A stretch of DNA of 64,000 bases from Chaetoderma sp. LZ-2023a (GCA_034401795.1 CM067369.1:85197129-85261128), one strand, 5' to 3'; shown: positions 44,719 through 57,012, counted from the stretch's first letter. Notes: a model not told the origin generated them from the letters alone. Made by a program: numbers and translations.

Positions 44719-45284
44719 AAACCAATTTCGGCTTCAGAATTCATCACATAAAAAAATCCAATATGGCTGCCAAACACGCTACATTTTGATTGGTCCATGG
44801 CAGCCATTTTTTCTACCCATCAACTTCCCATGAACAAATTTTAATGGCCCTTATTCCATAATTAAATTCCCAAAGTTTAGTCCAAATCTGCTCAACGGTT
44901 CTGCAGAAGTTGTTTTTGCGAAAACTAGGTCATCCAAGATGGCTGCTGAGTCACTTGGCTAATCAAGTTCTTTTGAACAAACATGGTTCAGCTCTTGCCC
45001 TATATGATATTTCATGAGTTTTGAATCGATCCACTAAGCGGTTTCGGAGATTTTTAAAGAGGTTTCTAAAATTGGCCAAAATCCAAGATTGGCCGATTGG
45101 CTTCCTTTGAACAAACTTGGATCTTTATGCCCTATGGATGGTTCCAGCCAAATAAAACTGAAATCAGCCTAGTGGTTTGTGGTCCATGGCAGCCATAGAA
45201 AAAGTTGACAAGATGGACGGACGACGGACGGTCGCCATGGCATAAGCTCACTTGGCCTTTCAGGCCAGGTGAGCTAATAATAAT
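44719..45284 (+). repeat. Family D unit with complete tail
   Basis: ACCAATTTCGGCTTCAG, GAAAACTAGGTCATCCAAGA, GACGGACGACGGACGG, terminal hairpin CTTGGCCTTTCAGGCCAG and GTGAGCTAATAA. Confidence 0.72.
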
Positions 45285-45520
45285 CAATTAGGGTTGTATT
45301 CTGCCAACTTTGGCTTTCTGCCCCCCCCCCAACCTCCACCCTTCTCCCACAACACCCTTGAAGCGGAGCCTAATAACAATGTTGTCTTGCAGTTCAAAAT
45401 AATATGAGTAGCTCACATAGTCATAACAAATTTGATTGAATTTCACCAAACAGTTCAGGACAAATGGCTGGAGGAGATTGTAATATCTGGGGTGTTTCAA
45501 ACGTGTGGGGATAATTAATC
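45285..45520 (+). repeat. Family E fragment
   Basis: GCCCCCCCCCCAACC tract, GGAGCCTAATAACAATG, AATATGAGTAGCTCACATAG, ATTTGATTGAATTTCACC. Confidence 0.55.
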
Positions 45521-45689
45521 AGTCAAAGCTACTAAGAGATTTTATGGCATTGAATCAAATTTTCAAGATGTGACTGGCTTTGAATCATTTATACAGTGAC
45601 CACCATAGCGGCTCACTACTCATATCGGATTTTGCATCTGGACCAAATTTATCTCATCATCCTCTATTATCTGATTACTATGTACATGA

Positions 45690-46063
45690 CCACTGGCAGA
45701 ACCAGAAACTGGCAATCACACATCATCTACCTCATCACTTGCAAAAGGTGCAAAAAACAATATGTGGGGGAAACAAAAACGCACCTTCGAGTTCAGAACG
45801 CAAGAGCACCTACGCTCTATAGTAAATTTGTAAAAACACATTAGATACGACGCTCCAGTATCTAGACATTTCACATCAGTAAACCATTCTAGGAGCGACA
45901 TACACCATCATATCATCCAAGTCCTATCATCAGACCAAGACAACGACACGTCATGGAGAAAGGCTAAAGAGAGCCATTGAATTCACCAACTACTTTGTAT
46001 GGCACCCTGTGCAATCAACCAAGCGGGCTGAGATTGTCTACCATGGTCTCCCACCTACGTAGT
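45690..46063 (+). pseudogene. Penelope-like element GIY-YIG endonuclease fragment
   Basis: The plus-strand frame encodes SHIIYLITCKRCKKQYVGET, the diagnostic (I)IYLITC..C..QYVGET start of the GIY-YIG nuclease fused to Penelope-like reverse transcriptases. After a frame change the rest continues as PVSRHFTSVNHSRSDIHHHI, IQVLSSDQDNDTSWRKAKE and INQAG to about 46063. Frameshifts and loss of the polymerase domain make it inactive. It lies upstream of the DCX-PLAT gene. Confidence 0.78.
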
Positions 46064-46107
46064 AATTAAGCATCATCCTCTATTACAATGCAACTCTTCA
46101 CTAAGCT

Positions 46108-46440
46108 AACATGTTTCCCAAACAAAAACAGAAACATGTTACTTAGTACAATTTCGAACACGATATAAGAAATGTTCTGATTTATTACTCAATAAATTTT
46201 CTGCTGAATATTTTGAAACTAATTTGATGGGATGCTGTTGCTGACATAGGCAGCAACAGCACCCAGTTAAATTAGGTTTCAAATATTCAACAGCTTACAT
46301 ATACCCGGTGTATTACGAGTTACCTTGAAATTGTGATTCTGTGAATTCATTGTTCAAAGTATGTAAATCAATCCCAACATGGGCAAAGCATGGCATAGCT
46401 TACCTAGAAAAGGGTGGGTACCTGGGTGAGCTAGAAATGG
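46108..46440 (-). mobile_element. AACATGTT-type element with a family A right half
   Basis: CTAACATGTTTCCCAAAC and GAAACATGTTACTTAG, then the palindrome (46202-46295, TGCTGTTGCTGAC and GGCAGCAACAGCACCCAG) and the family A-like flank GGTAGAG/GGGCAAAGCATGG. Confidence 0.6.
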
Positions 46441-47153
46441 GCCCCTTTATTGTGACCGCTAGACAAAATCTAGGAATATAGAAAAATAGACCCCAAACAT
46501 TGGCCAGGACATTCACTAAACCATAAAATTAGGTCACAAGACCGCAACAACCCTTCAACTACCCACCCTTTCGTACAGTAGCTGTATGAGCAAAACTGGT
46601 GATTCGACAAGCTCAGACCAAATCAACAGAAGACAGGTGGAGAGATCAGTGAATGACTAAAGGATTGCTATTCATATAGCAAGGTTTACAACGCTATCAT
46701 AACAACTAATTCATGTGTTCACTAACTCAACATAGTTAAAGATACGAGCTTGGTGACCATTCAATACAAACTATGAGATGGAATGCAAATTGGCATAAAA
46801 ACCAGATCAAGTACATTTATGTGTCAGTAACACAAACCTCCAATAAGTAATATAATACATTGCGGGTGAGCTATATACGGCTATAAACCTATGTCATAAT
46901 TTGCATTGTTATAGATTTTTAAATTATTGATTTAATACCATACAGGTGTGCCAAATTATACGCATACACTCTAAACTGATGATACACTAGCAGAGTGTTG
47001 TCAAGTGTCTATCTTATATTCTGCACAGATTTCAAAGCACATAGTGCAAATACCAGTAAGATTAGCCAAGCCCATATATGTTCAAGAATACAGCTCTTGA
47101 ATAAGCTTCTTATACTTGTGGACTCTCAATAAATATATCATTTAATATCTGCC
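46441..47153. other. No recognised feature
   Basis: Unique-looking intergenic DNA. Confidence 0.4.
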
Positions 47154-47393
47154 TTAACCCTATAATGGTCATACCGGTCAAAACCGGCCTCTGGTATGGT
47201 CTTGTGGAATATCCATTTACATGCCAAGTTAATACAATTATTGAAATTTTGCAACTGGAATGACTGGCTGGATAACCGAGCCAGTCATTCCAGTGATAAA
47301 TTTTCAAAAATTGTATTCTCTTGGCCTGTAAATGGACATTCAATAAGCAGATATTTAAATTTTCTTGACCAAATTTGAGCATTAAATGGTTAA
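47154..47393. mobile_element. Family B MITE, variant-arm subtype
   Basis: TTAACCCTATAATGGTC to AAATGGTTAA. The left arm carries the unusual TTAATACAATTATTGAAATT, also present in the 48399-48645 copy. Confidence 0.78.
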
Positions 47394-47655
47394 AGCTTTT
47401 GATTCTCATAGACAAGGTACACCAATTTATTTCTAATGACAAAGTTGAATATTTTGAAACATTTTACAGGAAAATCTTCAGCAAAGGATTCCAGTCAACT
47501 TCATTTCAAAAGCTTTCCTTGAATTAAGAGCTGCATTGAAGTTGTAGAAATTATGTATTTATGATTGAAAGTGTTAATAAAGATTCTATTGAAGTCTGCA
47601 GATTAAAGTTCCTATGTGAATGTCAATATATAAGGGTTTTAACATTGAGCCAGTA

Positions 47656-47896
47656 TTAACCCTTTAACGCTCGAATTTGTTGATGAAAATTCCAATTTTC
47701 TCATAGAAAATGTCCATTTGCAGACCAAGAGAAGATTGTTTTTGAAAATTTACCACTGGAATGACTGGCTCGGTTAACGAGCCAGTCATTCCTGTGGTAA
47801 ATTTTCAAAAACAGTCTTCTCTTGGTCTGCAAATGGACATTTCTCAAGACCCCTCCAGAAGCCGTTTTTTGGCCAATATGAGTTTTAAAGGGTTTA
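47656..47896. mobile_element. Family B MITE, full-length
   Basis: TTAACCCTTTAACGCTCG to TTAAAGGGTTTA. Near-perfect palindrome meeting at GGCTCGGTTAACGAGCC. Confidence 0.82.
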
Positions 47897-48117
47897 CCCA
47901 CTAATGGTCAAGCTGGGGACAAGTGGCTTAACTGTAGTGGTCCTGAGCTATTTTCATTTGCACATAAAACGATCATTGAAAATTTACCACCAATAACCCA
48001 GCCTGTCATTTCATTGAACAATTTCCAAAATTAGTCTTATATTTGAAAGCAAATGGACATTTCCTATGAGAAAAATGAAGTTTAATTCTTGACAAATTTG
48101 ACATATTAAAGGGTTAA
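47893..48117. mobile_element. Family B MITE, diverged, abutting the previous copy
   Basis: TTTACCCACTAATGGTC to TATTAAAGGGTTAA. The palindrome is decayed. It shares its left end with the right end of the 47656 copy. Confidence 0.65.
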
Positions 48118-48398
48118 ATTAGCTTTTAATGCATCTACCCAAAGTTTTAAATAGCGCCAGATTTCCACAACTCTATGTTCAAAATTACTGCTGTATTGTG
48201 ACAATTCCGTTTCATATAAGAATACTTTATGAACTATAGAGAAACATGTCAGGATATTTATGATACATTTATGACACTTGGAATCTCACTTTCATGGAAA
48301 TAGGCTTCAACTTTAAGTGGTTTGAAAGTAAACAGACTATCTGCTAACAAGAACCAACAGGATTTCTGGGAACCTTAGAATTAATCACCCTTTAACCC

Positions 48399-48645
48399 TC
48401 AAATTTGTACAAGAAAATTTAAATTTTCTCATAGAAAATGTCCATCTGGTCTTGTGGAATATCCATTTACATGCTAAGTTAATACAATTATTGAAATTTT
48501 GCAACTGGAATGACTGACTGGATAACCGAGCCAGTCATTCCAGTGGTAAATTTTCCAAAAATTGTCTTCTCTTGGTCTGCAAATGGGTATTTCTCAAGTC
48601 CACTGCAGAAGCCGTTTTTGGCTGATATGAGTGTTAACGGATTAA
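48399..48645. mobile_element. Family B MITE, chimeric
   Basis: The left end TTTAACCCTCAAATTTG and the right end are of the common subtype, but 48449-48537 duplicates the left arm of the 47154 copy almost exactly, starting abruptly inside GTCCATCTGGTCTTG. Confidence 0.75.
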
Positions 48646-49249
48646 TAGAGTCAAATTTGACTGGCTAAAATTACTCAGTTTGTTTACAGGACATGAGCAT
48701 TTGCTATCATGCCCAGAGGAACTATAGTTATTTGGTACCTGAAATTCTCATTCAATTATTATAATTGCAGAAAATTTGGAGCCGGATAACAGTCGCTGGT
48801 AAATCTTCCTCTCAGTTGTTTTGATGTGGTTCGAAAATTAATATTTTGAAATGCTAAAATGTCAAGAATTAACAATAGGGAATGATTTGAGCCTTGGGAA
48901 CATAGATTTACTGTAGGACACAATAAATTCATCAAACTTACATATAGGTAGGGGAATATTTATATGTTTATGTACATTTAACCGTGACAAAAGGTGTCTA
49001 CCATTTTGAATTTTATGCAAATTTCGAGCTACCCATTTGTGACCGAGATCGACTATAGTCAACTCACTAGTTAACTATTCCAAGTTCAATTTGGATTTAG
49101 CTAACTATAGTTAACTATGGTTCACCAATCGAACTTGACCTAGGTCACTGCGAGTGAATAACAACCCATAGCAAATGTCTGTATTACCTCCTCAGGCAGC
49201 GGCATCTTTTCTCAACCCCTAATGAACTGCTTGAGCAGCAGCATTAAGC
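48646..49249. other. No recognised feature
   Basis: Small AACTATAGTTA-type palindromes near 49060-49125; nothing coding. Confidence 0.4.
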
Positions 49250-49830
49250 CAATGGATGGATCAAATCTGTCACTCAAGTGTCTTATCTCATAATCAATTA
49301 CGTCACATGTAGGCAGACGTCGCAATCAAAATACATACTGAATGATGTATCCAGTTCTGTCATGTACATTGAATAGTTCATCCAGTGTACAAATTGCATG
49401 TCTTTAATGGACTAAATCCTATTTAATAAGTATTCTGTTGAATATTTTGAAACTAATATGACTGGGCGCTGTTGCTGAACAGCACCCAGTCAAATCAGTT
49501 TCAAAATATTCAACAGCAAACCTGTATGATTCGCTTGAAATTGGGATTCTGGGTTACATTCAGGGCATATAAATTGATCCCAACACACGTAAAAAGCGGT
49601 TGGAGTTTAGCTAAAAACGGATCCTTCCATTCACCACTGCTCCACATACAAAGAAACATGGCTTGAGCAGTTGCACCGCATTACCGCTGCTTTGGTTTAA
49701 TTCCATGATCGTTTAACTCTGGATATACTGAATATTTTGAAAATAATTTGATTGAAAGTTGTTGGTGGCTATGCCACCAATAACTTTCAGTCAAATTGCT
49801 TGCAAAATATTCAGTAGGTTCAGAGTTATT
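49250..49830 (-). mobile_element. Family A MITE and a separate A-core hairpin
   Basis: 49250-49625 has the family flanks, the palindrome (49437-49517) with a shortened centre, and the end TAAAAACGGATCCTTCCATT. 49722-49830 is an independent hairpin, ACTCTGGATATACTGAATAT, with its inverse ending GGTTCAGAGT. Confidence 0.72.
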
Positions 49831-49939
49831 CACTCACCTACTGAAATTATTGTCCGGTGGCTTACAGCAGTGAGACAGTTAATAGAAGGCGGCTCAGGTT
49901 ATCATAAACGGAACTAGATTGATTGGTCGATGATGCGTC

Positions 49940-50990
49940 ATCGCAAATCCCCACGTTCACCGCTTTGAACTTTTGACACAACCCAACCCCGGGGGCGGAG
50001 CCATATGTAAATGTCATTTTGCACTTCGCAATCATATTGGTAACTCACACACCAAATTTGGTTGAATTTCGTCCAATAGTGTCAGAGGAGTTGCATTACA
50101 ATCAATTTCATGGCCTTTTGACGCCCATCCCTCCAATGCAAATGTGCTCATCCACTCCACATTGATATGGGTACAACATGTAACTCACATACCAAATTTG
50201 GTTGAATTCCATCCAATAGTTTCAGAGGAGATGGGTAGGTTAGAATTTTACGCTTTGGCCCTTCTCCCACCCCCTGGGGGTGGAGCCAAATCTAAATGGC
50301 CTCTTGTATTCCGCAATCATAGGAGAAACTCAGATATCAAATTTTGTTAAGTTCCGTCTAACGATTTCAGAGGAGTTGCATTACAATAAACTTCATGACC
50401 TTTGGACCCCAATCCCCCACTCCCTGGAGGTGGGGCTAAATGTAAATGTGTTCATCCACTCCACATTTATATTGGTATGTGACATACTAAATTTGGTTAA
50501 ATTCCATCCAATAGTGTCAGAGGCATTGCATTTTAATCAATATTTTTACCTTTTAACCCCAAGCCCTCACCCACCCCTGGGGGCGGGACCAAATGTAAAT
50601 GTAATCATGTACTCCATATTGAACTAGGTAATCCACAGACCAAATTTGGTTGAATTCTGTCCACAGAGGAGATGCATTACAATCCATTTTTGTAGGTTAA
50701 AATTATACCTTTTTTACCTCTCCCACACACACCTGGGGGCGGAGTCAAATCTAAATGGGCTCTTGCACTCCGTAATCATATAGGTAACTCAGATATCAAA
50801 TTTAGTTCAGTTCCATCTAATGATTTCAGAGGAGATGCACTACAACTGATTTGAACTTTTGACACCTGCCATGCTCAAAGCGGGATCATATGGATAAACC
50901 ACATACTAAATTTGATTTAATTCCACCAAATGGTTTGGGAGAAGATAGTGTGACGGACGGACGGAGAGATGGACAAATGGACGGAGACAA
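49940..50990 (+). repeat. Family E tandem array, about seven units of about 150 bp, with tail
   Basis: CCAAATTTGGTTGAATT-type phrases recur at 50051, 50198, 50334, 50487, 50640, 50796 and 50907; GGGGGCGGAGCC-type phrases near 49990, 50274, 50576 and 50734. It ends with GACGGACGGACGGAG and ACAATTACAATATCCCTGAC. Confidence 0.82.
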
Positions 50991-51563
50991 TTACAATATC
51001 CCTGACGTTTTTTTAAAAGGTGCTGCTTAATGGTAATTAATATAAAAATATGTGATCTTGATTTGATATTCATCTCACGAACTAAGGCAAATAGGACCGT
51101 GATCAATATCTACTGAGCTTAAATATTCTACAGATTAATAGTTTCCATGGTGATGTAATACAAATAATTCACAACCCAGTGATTTTAATCCGTAATAATT
51201 CTGAAAACGACTCACATATTCTACAGCAGTTCTGCCAATCTTGGAAAAATAAGTCACGATGAACACATTTTAACGATTTAACGCTCAAGATTAATAAATG
51301 ACACAAATACCATCATGTTATACCTGTACTGGCAACATACTAGAATATTCTAAAGTTAACTTTGATTTCCTAAAATACAATATTTAAATGCAAATAAGTA
51401 GGAATCTGGCCTAGTGACAATGTATATGCTTTGTCTTGGTATCTACAGAGTGACATTAAATATTTTAGTGTGAACTGTTTCAACATTACAGACTATATAC
51501 AATAAACTTCTGATCATGATCACCACAAGCTCTCCCCACACGCTCCCACCCACCCGACAGGCA
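50991..51563. other. No recognised feature
   Basis: AT-rich intergenic DNA. Confidence 0.4.
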
Positions 51564-51830
51564 ATCTAGCTTGGATTATCTTGAAAGTTCAAGCTAGCTT
51601 GGATTATCTTGAAAGTTCAAGCTAGCAGGAATTATCATGAAAGCTTAAGCTAGCTGGGATTATCTTTAAAGTTTAACCTAGCTTGGATTATCTTGAAAGT
51701 TCAAGCTAGCTTGGATTATCATGAAAGCTTAAGCTAGCATGATTTATACTGAAAGTTCAAGCTATCTTGGTTTATCTTGAAAGCTCAAGCTAGCTTGGAT
51801 TATCTTGAGTGTTCAAGCTAGTTGGGAATT
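51564..51830 (+). repeat. Minisatellite, about 28-bp unit, nine to ten copies
   Basis: Unit CAAGCTAGCTTGGATTATCT plus TGAAAGTT, containing the palindrome CAAGCTAGCTTG. Copies diverge by a few substitutions. Confidence 0.9.
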
Positions 51831-52040
51831 TTCCTGGATTTTAACTAGGCCTTCCTTGGATTTTCTTGAATTATTTTATGTGGCTAATACTACAAGCTAA
51901 TCCAAGCTATTCCACGATATCAAAGCTTGCATTAACTGGGATTAGCTGGTTTATTCACGCTCCTGAGAGCTTGGCTATTCAAGAATATACATCCAAACAT
52001 TTGAACTGAATGCATGTATGAAGTGAATGCAGGTTCTAAC

Positions 52041-52495
52041 TTAACCCTTTAACCCTTGAATTTGTTCAAGAAAATTTCAAAGAAAATGTCAATTTGCAGA
52101 CCAAGAGAAGACTATTTTTGAAAATTTACCACTGGAATGACTGGCTCGGTTATCGAGCCAGTAATTTCAGTGATACATTTTTAAAAATAGTCTTCCCTTG
52201 GTCTGCAACTGGACATTTTTCTAGACCACTGCAGATGTTTTTTGGCTCATATGAGTGCTAACCCATTATCACTCGAATTTGTTCAAGAAAATTTCAATTT
52301 TCTATGACAAAATTGAAATTTGCAGACCAAGAGAAGACTATTTTTTTAATTTACCACTGGAATGACTGGCTCAGTTATCGAACCAGTCATTTCAGTGATA
52401 AATTTTCTAAAACAGTCTTCTCTTGGTCTGCAAGTGGACATTTCTCAAGAGCACTGCGGAAGCTGTTTTTGGCTGATATGAGTGTTAAAGGGTTA
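52041..52495. mobile_element. Two family B MITEs in direct succession
   Basis: 52041-52263 (TTAACCCTTTAACCC, centre GGCTCGGTTATCGAGCC) and 52259-52495 (CTAACCCATTATCAC to TTAAAGGGTTAC), abutting with a shared end like the 47656/47893 pair. Confidence 0.78.
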
Positions 52496-53733
52496 CGGTT
52501 AAGAATATGTCTATTTTGGGTGTATTAGTTTGTTTGATGATGGAAGCTTACACATGATGGTGTATTGATGATGATCGTTCGATGAACCTCCAATAGTTTC
52601 TTATATTATTTCAGACAGAATCAATAAGAATCTAGTGATATCTAACCTGTATCACACCCTTGTCAAAATTAATAACTTTACTAGATACTTGGATTGATTA
52701 AGGGAGTTATTCCCATAAAGATAATCAAATTGTTTGCAAAATCATCAATGAGCATCCTATGGCAGCGACAGGTTCCAGTCAAATTGGTTTCGAAATATTC
52801 AGTAGCTTTCCTGTATAGTTGTCTTAAAATTGAGACAATAAAATGTTATGGGTTAAAGAATGAACAATGGCATACAGTGAATATATTTTTCCCTTCATTA
52901 TATCATCAATTCTATAGCCAACAAAAAAGTACTTTTAACACAGACGGTCGCATTTCAAGCTATATGAATCAGAGATTGCCATCTTGTCTCGCCATATTTC
53001 TTCTCCCACTGTAGGAATTCAAGCCACAAGATTTCTGGGATGAACAGGATGGATGGATGTATGTAAGTAGAGGAAGGACCAACGCAAAACATTTCAACAT
53101 GGTGAGCGTATAATCATCCTGACAAGTTTCAAACAGGTGCAGTGACAATTTCCTGGCATGGATGTGAAATTGAGTTGCTAAAAAATAAGATCAACCCTTT
53201 TCATCCTACAAACCTGAATAAAAAGAACTAAAGTCCTGGTTAATGAAACAAAATGTGACTAATTTGGTAACAGTTTTTAGTTAAGACATTCTTAGAATTT
53301 ATATTTTTTCTTAGGATTGTTAAAACCAGATTTCCGGTGATTCAGTATTAAGTTTTACTTCACATATGGTAACTGCACAGCACATTGTATTTGTTTCCGT
53401 AAATTTTAACATGCGCACAACTTCTCAGAATAAACAATTATCTCACGTATGAAACAACGTTACTGGAGAGAAATTGAAACCATGACAATTGGACTGTTAT
53501 AGACAAAATTTCGATGCCTCAAAACTCACCGCTCAATTAGGGCTGCAGCAAACATCAAAAGCCAAACAGAATGAAGAATTATGCGTGGAAAGATTAGAGA
53601 GGTGACTTCACAAATAAATTGGAGATCACGCTACGAAGCACAAACACCTGTGTTCTCTGAGAAATGGTGATGTCAATACCGCCAAAAGCTCTGTTGGATA
53701 TTTCAATTATTTACAGAATTCCGAATTTGCCTC
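52496..53733. other. Largely unassigned, with one decayed A-core hairpin
   Basis: About 52725-52815 keeps TTCCAGTCAAATTGGTTTCG and AAATATTCAGTAGC. The rest shows no exon or repeat I can support. Confidence 0.4.
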
Positions 53734-53947
53734 TTAACCCTTTAATATATATTTTCTCATAGAAAATATCAGTTTGCAGACCAAGAGATTATTTTTGAAA
53801 ATTTATCACTGGAATGACTGGCTCGGTTATCGAGCCAGTCATCCCAGTAATACATTTTCAAAAATAGTCTTCTCTTGGTCTGCAAATGGCCATTTCACAA
53901 GACCAATGTCAAGGCTGTTTTTGGCTGATATGAGTTTTAAAGGATTA
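53734..53947. mobile_element. Family B MITE
   Basis: TTAACCCTTTAATATA to TTAAAGGATTAA, centre GGCTCGGTTATCGAGCC. Confidence 0.78.
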
Positions 53948-54711
53948 ATGGCATAATTAAATGCAGGATGCACATAATGTGTCCAGAAACAATGTTCAAA
54001 CAAGTATTGATCCACTAGAAGCATTATTGTATATGCACATAATTCCCTATATTCCATCTCTAGAACAATCAGAAAATTTCTATTTAATTATTAGAACGTT
54101 TGGCCGCCATCCTGAAGCAATAATAGATTAACTGATGACCACTTGTGACAGTGATCAGAATGAATGGTTCCTGAATAGATAGTTAACTAAATAGTCAAGC
54201 CATCAATCACGCTTGACTGAGAAATAGTCCATTAGCTAAATATGAGTCAGAGATTATTCCCTCAGTGAAATATACACACAACTGTGTGCAAATAAACCCG
54301 TTTATATCATCATAACTATCAACAGGAGACAGATCAAACATCTGTAATGCACTACTCTCGTTACAAATAAGCATAATATGTGATTTATTGATCTTCTTCC
54401 AAGGAGCATCAATTCACATGGCAATGGAAACATCCTCCATTTTACAAGACCATCATTCCGTTCTCAATGAGGCACTGCGGTAATTAATTTCACACAGGTA
54501 ATAATTGAAGCTTTCCCACGCGATGCTATTATAGCATTTTATACCAGGAAAATATCTGAATGAAATTTCTTGGAAAAGCGACCTTGATCAAACAATCATT
54601 GTTAGTGGTAATAACATGTGCGTTCCTGGATCTCAATCTCAAGCCAAACATACAGATGTTAGCACAAGTTTGTAGTTTTGAAAATAATCCCCTGTAAAGT
54701 ACTATGAAAAT
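53948..54711. other. No recognised feature
   Basis: Unique-looking intergenic DNA. Confidence 0.4.
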
Positions 54712-54725
54712 GACATAGACATATT

Positions 54726-54960
54726 GGCCCTGTAGGTGGGGCTTAGAATACACCTTCCGTATCCTCTGCGTGTCATAAGAGGCGACTAAAGGAGGTAAGG
54801 GTGAGGCAACCCTGACAGAAACCTCGAGTGCTGAAGACGGAGGTTTCAGGCCGCACGGCACACTCTAATAAACCATGGATCCACGCACTTAATGCTTATG
54901 ATCATGTCGATAGTCACTTACAGGACTGGCGGTATGATCAGCGAACGAAAAGAAGAAGAA
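54726..54960 (+). mobile_element. SINE copy 2 with perfect 14-bp target duplication
   Basis: 235 bp flanked by GACATAGACATATT at 54712-54725 and 54961-54974. It has the same body as copy 1 (TGCGTGTCATAAGAGGCGAC, GAGTGCTGAAGACGGAGG) and an AAG-repeat 3' tail. The TGTCGTAAGAGGCGACTAA-like block is reminiscent of a conserved SINE domain in molluscs, from memory and unverified. Confidence 0.88.
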
Positions 54961-55140
54961 GACATAGACATATTAGTTTTAAATATTCGACAGAATATTT
55001 ATTGAATAACAAGTGGCCTTAGTATTTGGCCTCACGCTCACCTATTTCTTTTAGGCTGGAAAACATCGCCATGTAAGATATCAATCTTTTCCAGATAAAT
55101 TTATTTTGAAATAGTCTATATATTTTGAAAATGGTTGCCT

Positions 55141-55347
55141 TTAAGCCTTTAATAACCATGCCGGCCAAAACCGGCCTCTGCTATTTTCTTGTGGAATGTT
55201 CATTTACAGGCCAAGAGAAAATTTTTTTGAAAATGTACCACTGGCCAGTAAAATTTTTTAAAAGATTGTATTCTTTTAGCCTGTAAATGGATATTCAATA
55301 AGAAAATATTTTTACAAATTTGACCAAATTTGACCATTAAATGGTTA
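55141..55347. mobile_element. Family B MITE, diverged
   Basis: TTAAGCCTTTAATAACC to CATTAAATGGTTA. Most of the right palindrome arm is deleted. Confidence 0.65.
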
Positions 55348-55364
55348 TATTGATGTTCCCACCA

Positions 55365-55520
55365 GACAAACACTTTTATTAGCTATGGACACTCTGCAGA
55401 CTTATTTTTTATTAGCTATAGACAGACTCTGCAGACTTATTTTTTATTAGCTATAGACAGACTCTGAAGACTTATTTTTTTATTAGCTATAGTCAGATTC
55501 TGCAGACTTATTTTTCTATC
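55365..55520 (+). repeat. Minisatellite, about 38-bp unit, four copies
   Basis: TTTTTTATTAGCTATAGACA plus GACTCTGCAGACTTA repeated. Confidence 0.85.
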
Positions 55521-56800
55521 ACATGGTCCAGATAAATTCCAATAATCCTAATGGGCCAGCAGAAAGATTTTCCAACAGACTAGCTAAATGTGATTGAAAT
55601 CTACTAAGCAGCTAAGAAGATACATTTTGACAATTTCCGGCAAAGATTTTCACCTAAAAACCTGACTAATTAAACTTCTAAATAGAGGGTTCTGGAGCAT
55701 ACTGAGGGATAAGATGCTGTTGGTACAGCCAGGGGGAAAATATCCCTGGAGAGATAAAAAAAAAAAGTAATAAACAAGAGGCCCAAGGGGCCTGTATCGC
55801 TCACCTGAAATTATTGGCCACCGAGCAAACCGAACAGAAATTTAGCAATCAAATTTCTGTGAAGAAGGTTTAGCTAAGTTTTATTAAAATTAATAAGTAA
55901 TAGTGATTAATAAGTAATCTTTTTATGATTTTCTCAGAAATTTGCAGAAAATACAAGATGTCTGCCAAAAACTCTAAATTTTGATTGATTCATGGCAGGC
56001 ATGTTTTTTGACATATCAACTTTCCGTGAACAAATTTTAATGGCGTTTCGGCCCTAATCATATCTGCCAAATTTCACCCCGATCTGTTCAGCAGTTCTGA
56101 AGAATTTTTTTCAAAGAAAACTAGGTCGTCCAAGATGGCCACTGAACCATTTGGCAAATCAAGTTCCCTCGAGCAAACTTGATTCAGCTCTTGTCCTATA
56201 GATCATATTTTATGAGGGTTGCATCGATACAAGCAGTTTCAGAGATTTTTAAAGACGTTTCTATAAGTCGGTCAAAATCCAAGATGGCCACCCGCCAAAT
56301 TGGCTGATCATCTTCTTTTGAAGAAACTTGTATCTCTATGACACAAAGATGCTTCCTGTCAAATACACTTGAAATTGGCCCAGCGGTTCTCAAGAAGACA
56401 TTTTAAATTTTCCATTGCTTTATTATTGGAGTTTTTGGCAGGAAAAATATCCAAGATTTCTGACAAATCGTTTATCCGACAGTTTAAAAAATGGAAAATT
56501 TGAAATCAGAATACCGAAAAACTATATAAAACCAATTTCAGCTTCAAATTCCAACAAATAAAAATATCCAATATGGCTGCCAAACAGGCTACATTTTGAC
56601 TGGTCCACGGCGGCTGTTTTTTTTACTTATCAACTTCCATTGAACAAAATTTAATGGCCCTTAATCCTATCATATCTGCCAAATTTCCAACCGATCCATT
56701 AGCGGTTCTGCAGAAGTCATTTTTGCAAAAACTAGGTCATCCAAGATGGCCACCAAACTATTTGGCCAATCAAGATCCTTGAACAAACTTGGTGTGTTTC
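55521..56800 (+). repeat. Family G remnant followed by a family D element lacking its tail
   Basis: From 55775: head CAAGAGGCCCAAGGGGCCTG and CGCTCACCTG, then two family D units (TTTAATGGCGTTTCGGCC, TTTAATGGCCCTTAATCC; AACTAGGTCATCCAAGATGG at about 56731). Truncated near 56800. Confidence 0.65.
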
Positions 56801-57012
56801 TAAATAAAGCGTAGAAAAATCTGCAAAAGCCAGACTATATAATGTTATAGAATATAATGTTATAGAATATACAGCAAGGAAGGGCCTGAGAATCCTGGAT
56901 TATTATCATTTATCACAGTCTGCCATTCTGTGAGTATCCCTGGTTATTATAAGTCCTTAATTAAAAGCTGGAGATGTCTTCAAATATTCTTACTGAAAAA
57001 GCATGAACAATT
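56801..57012. other. No recognised feature
   Basis: Includes a short local duplication, TATAATGTTATAGAATA, near 56838-56870. Confidence 0.4.

Noticed and set aside
51564..51830. CRISPR-like array
   Set aside because: Units are contiguous and imperfect with no unique spacers, in a eukaryotic context; it is a minisatellite.
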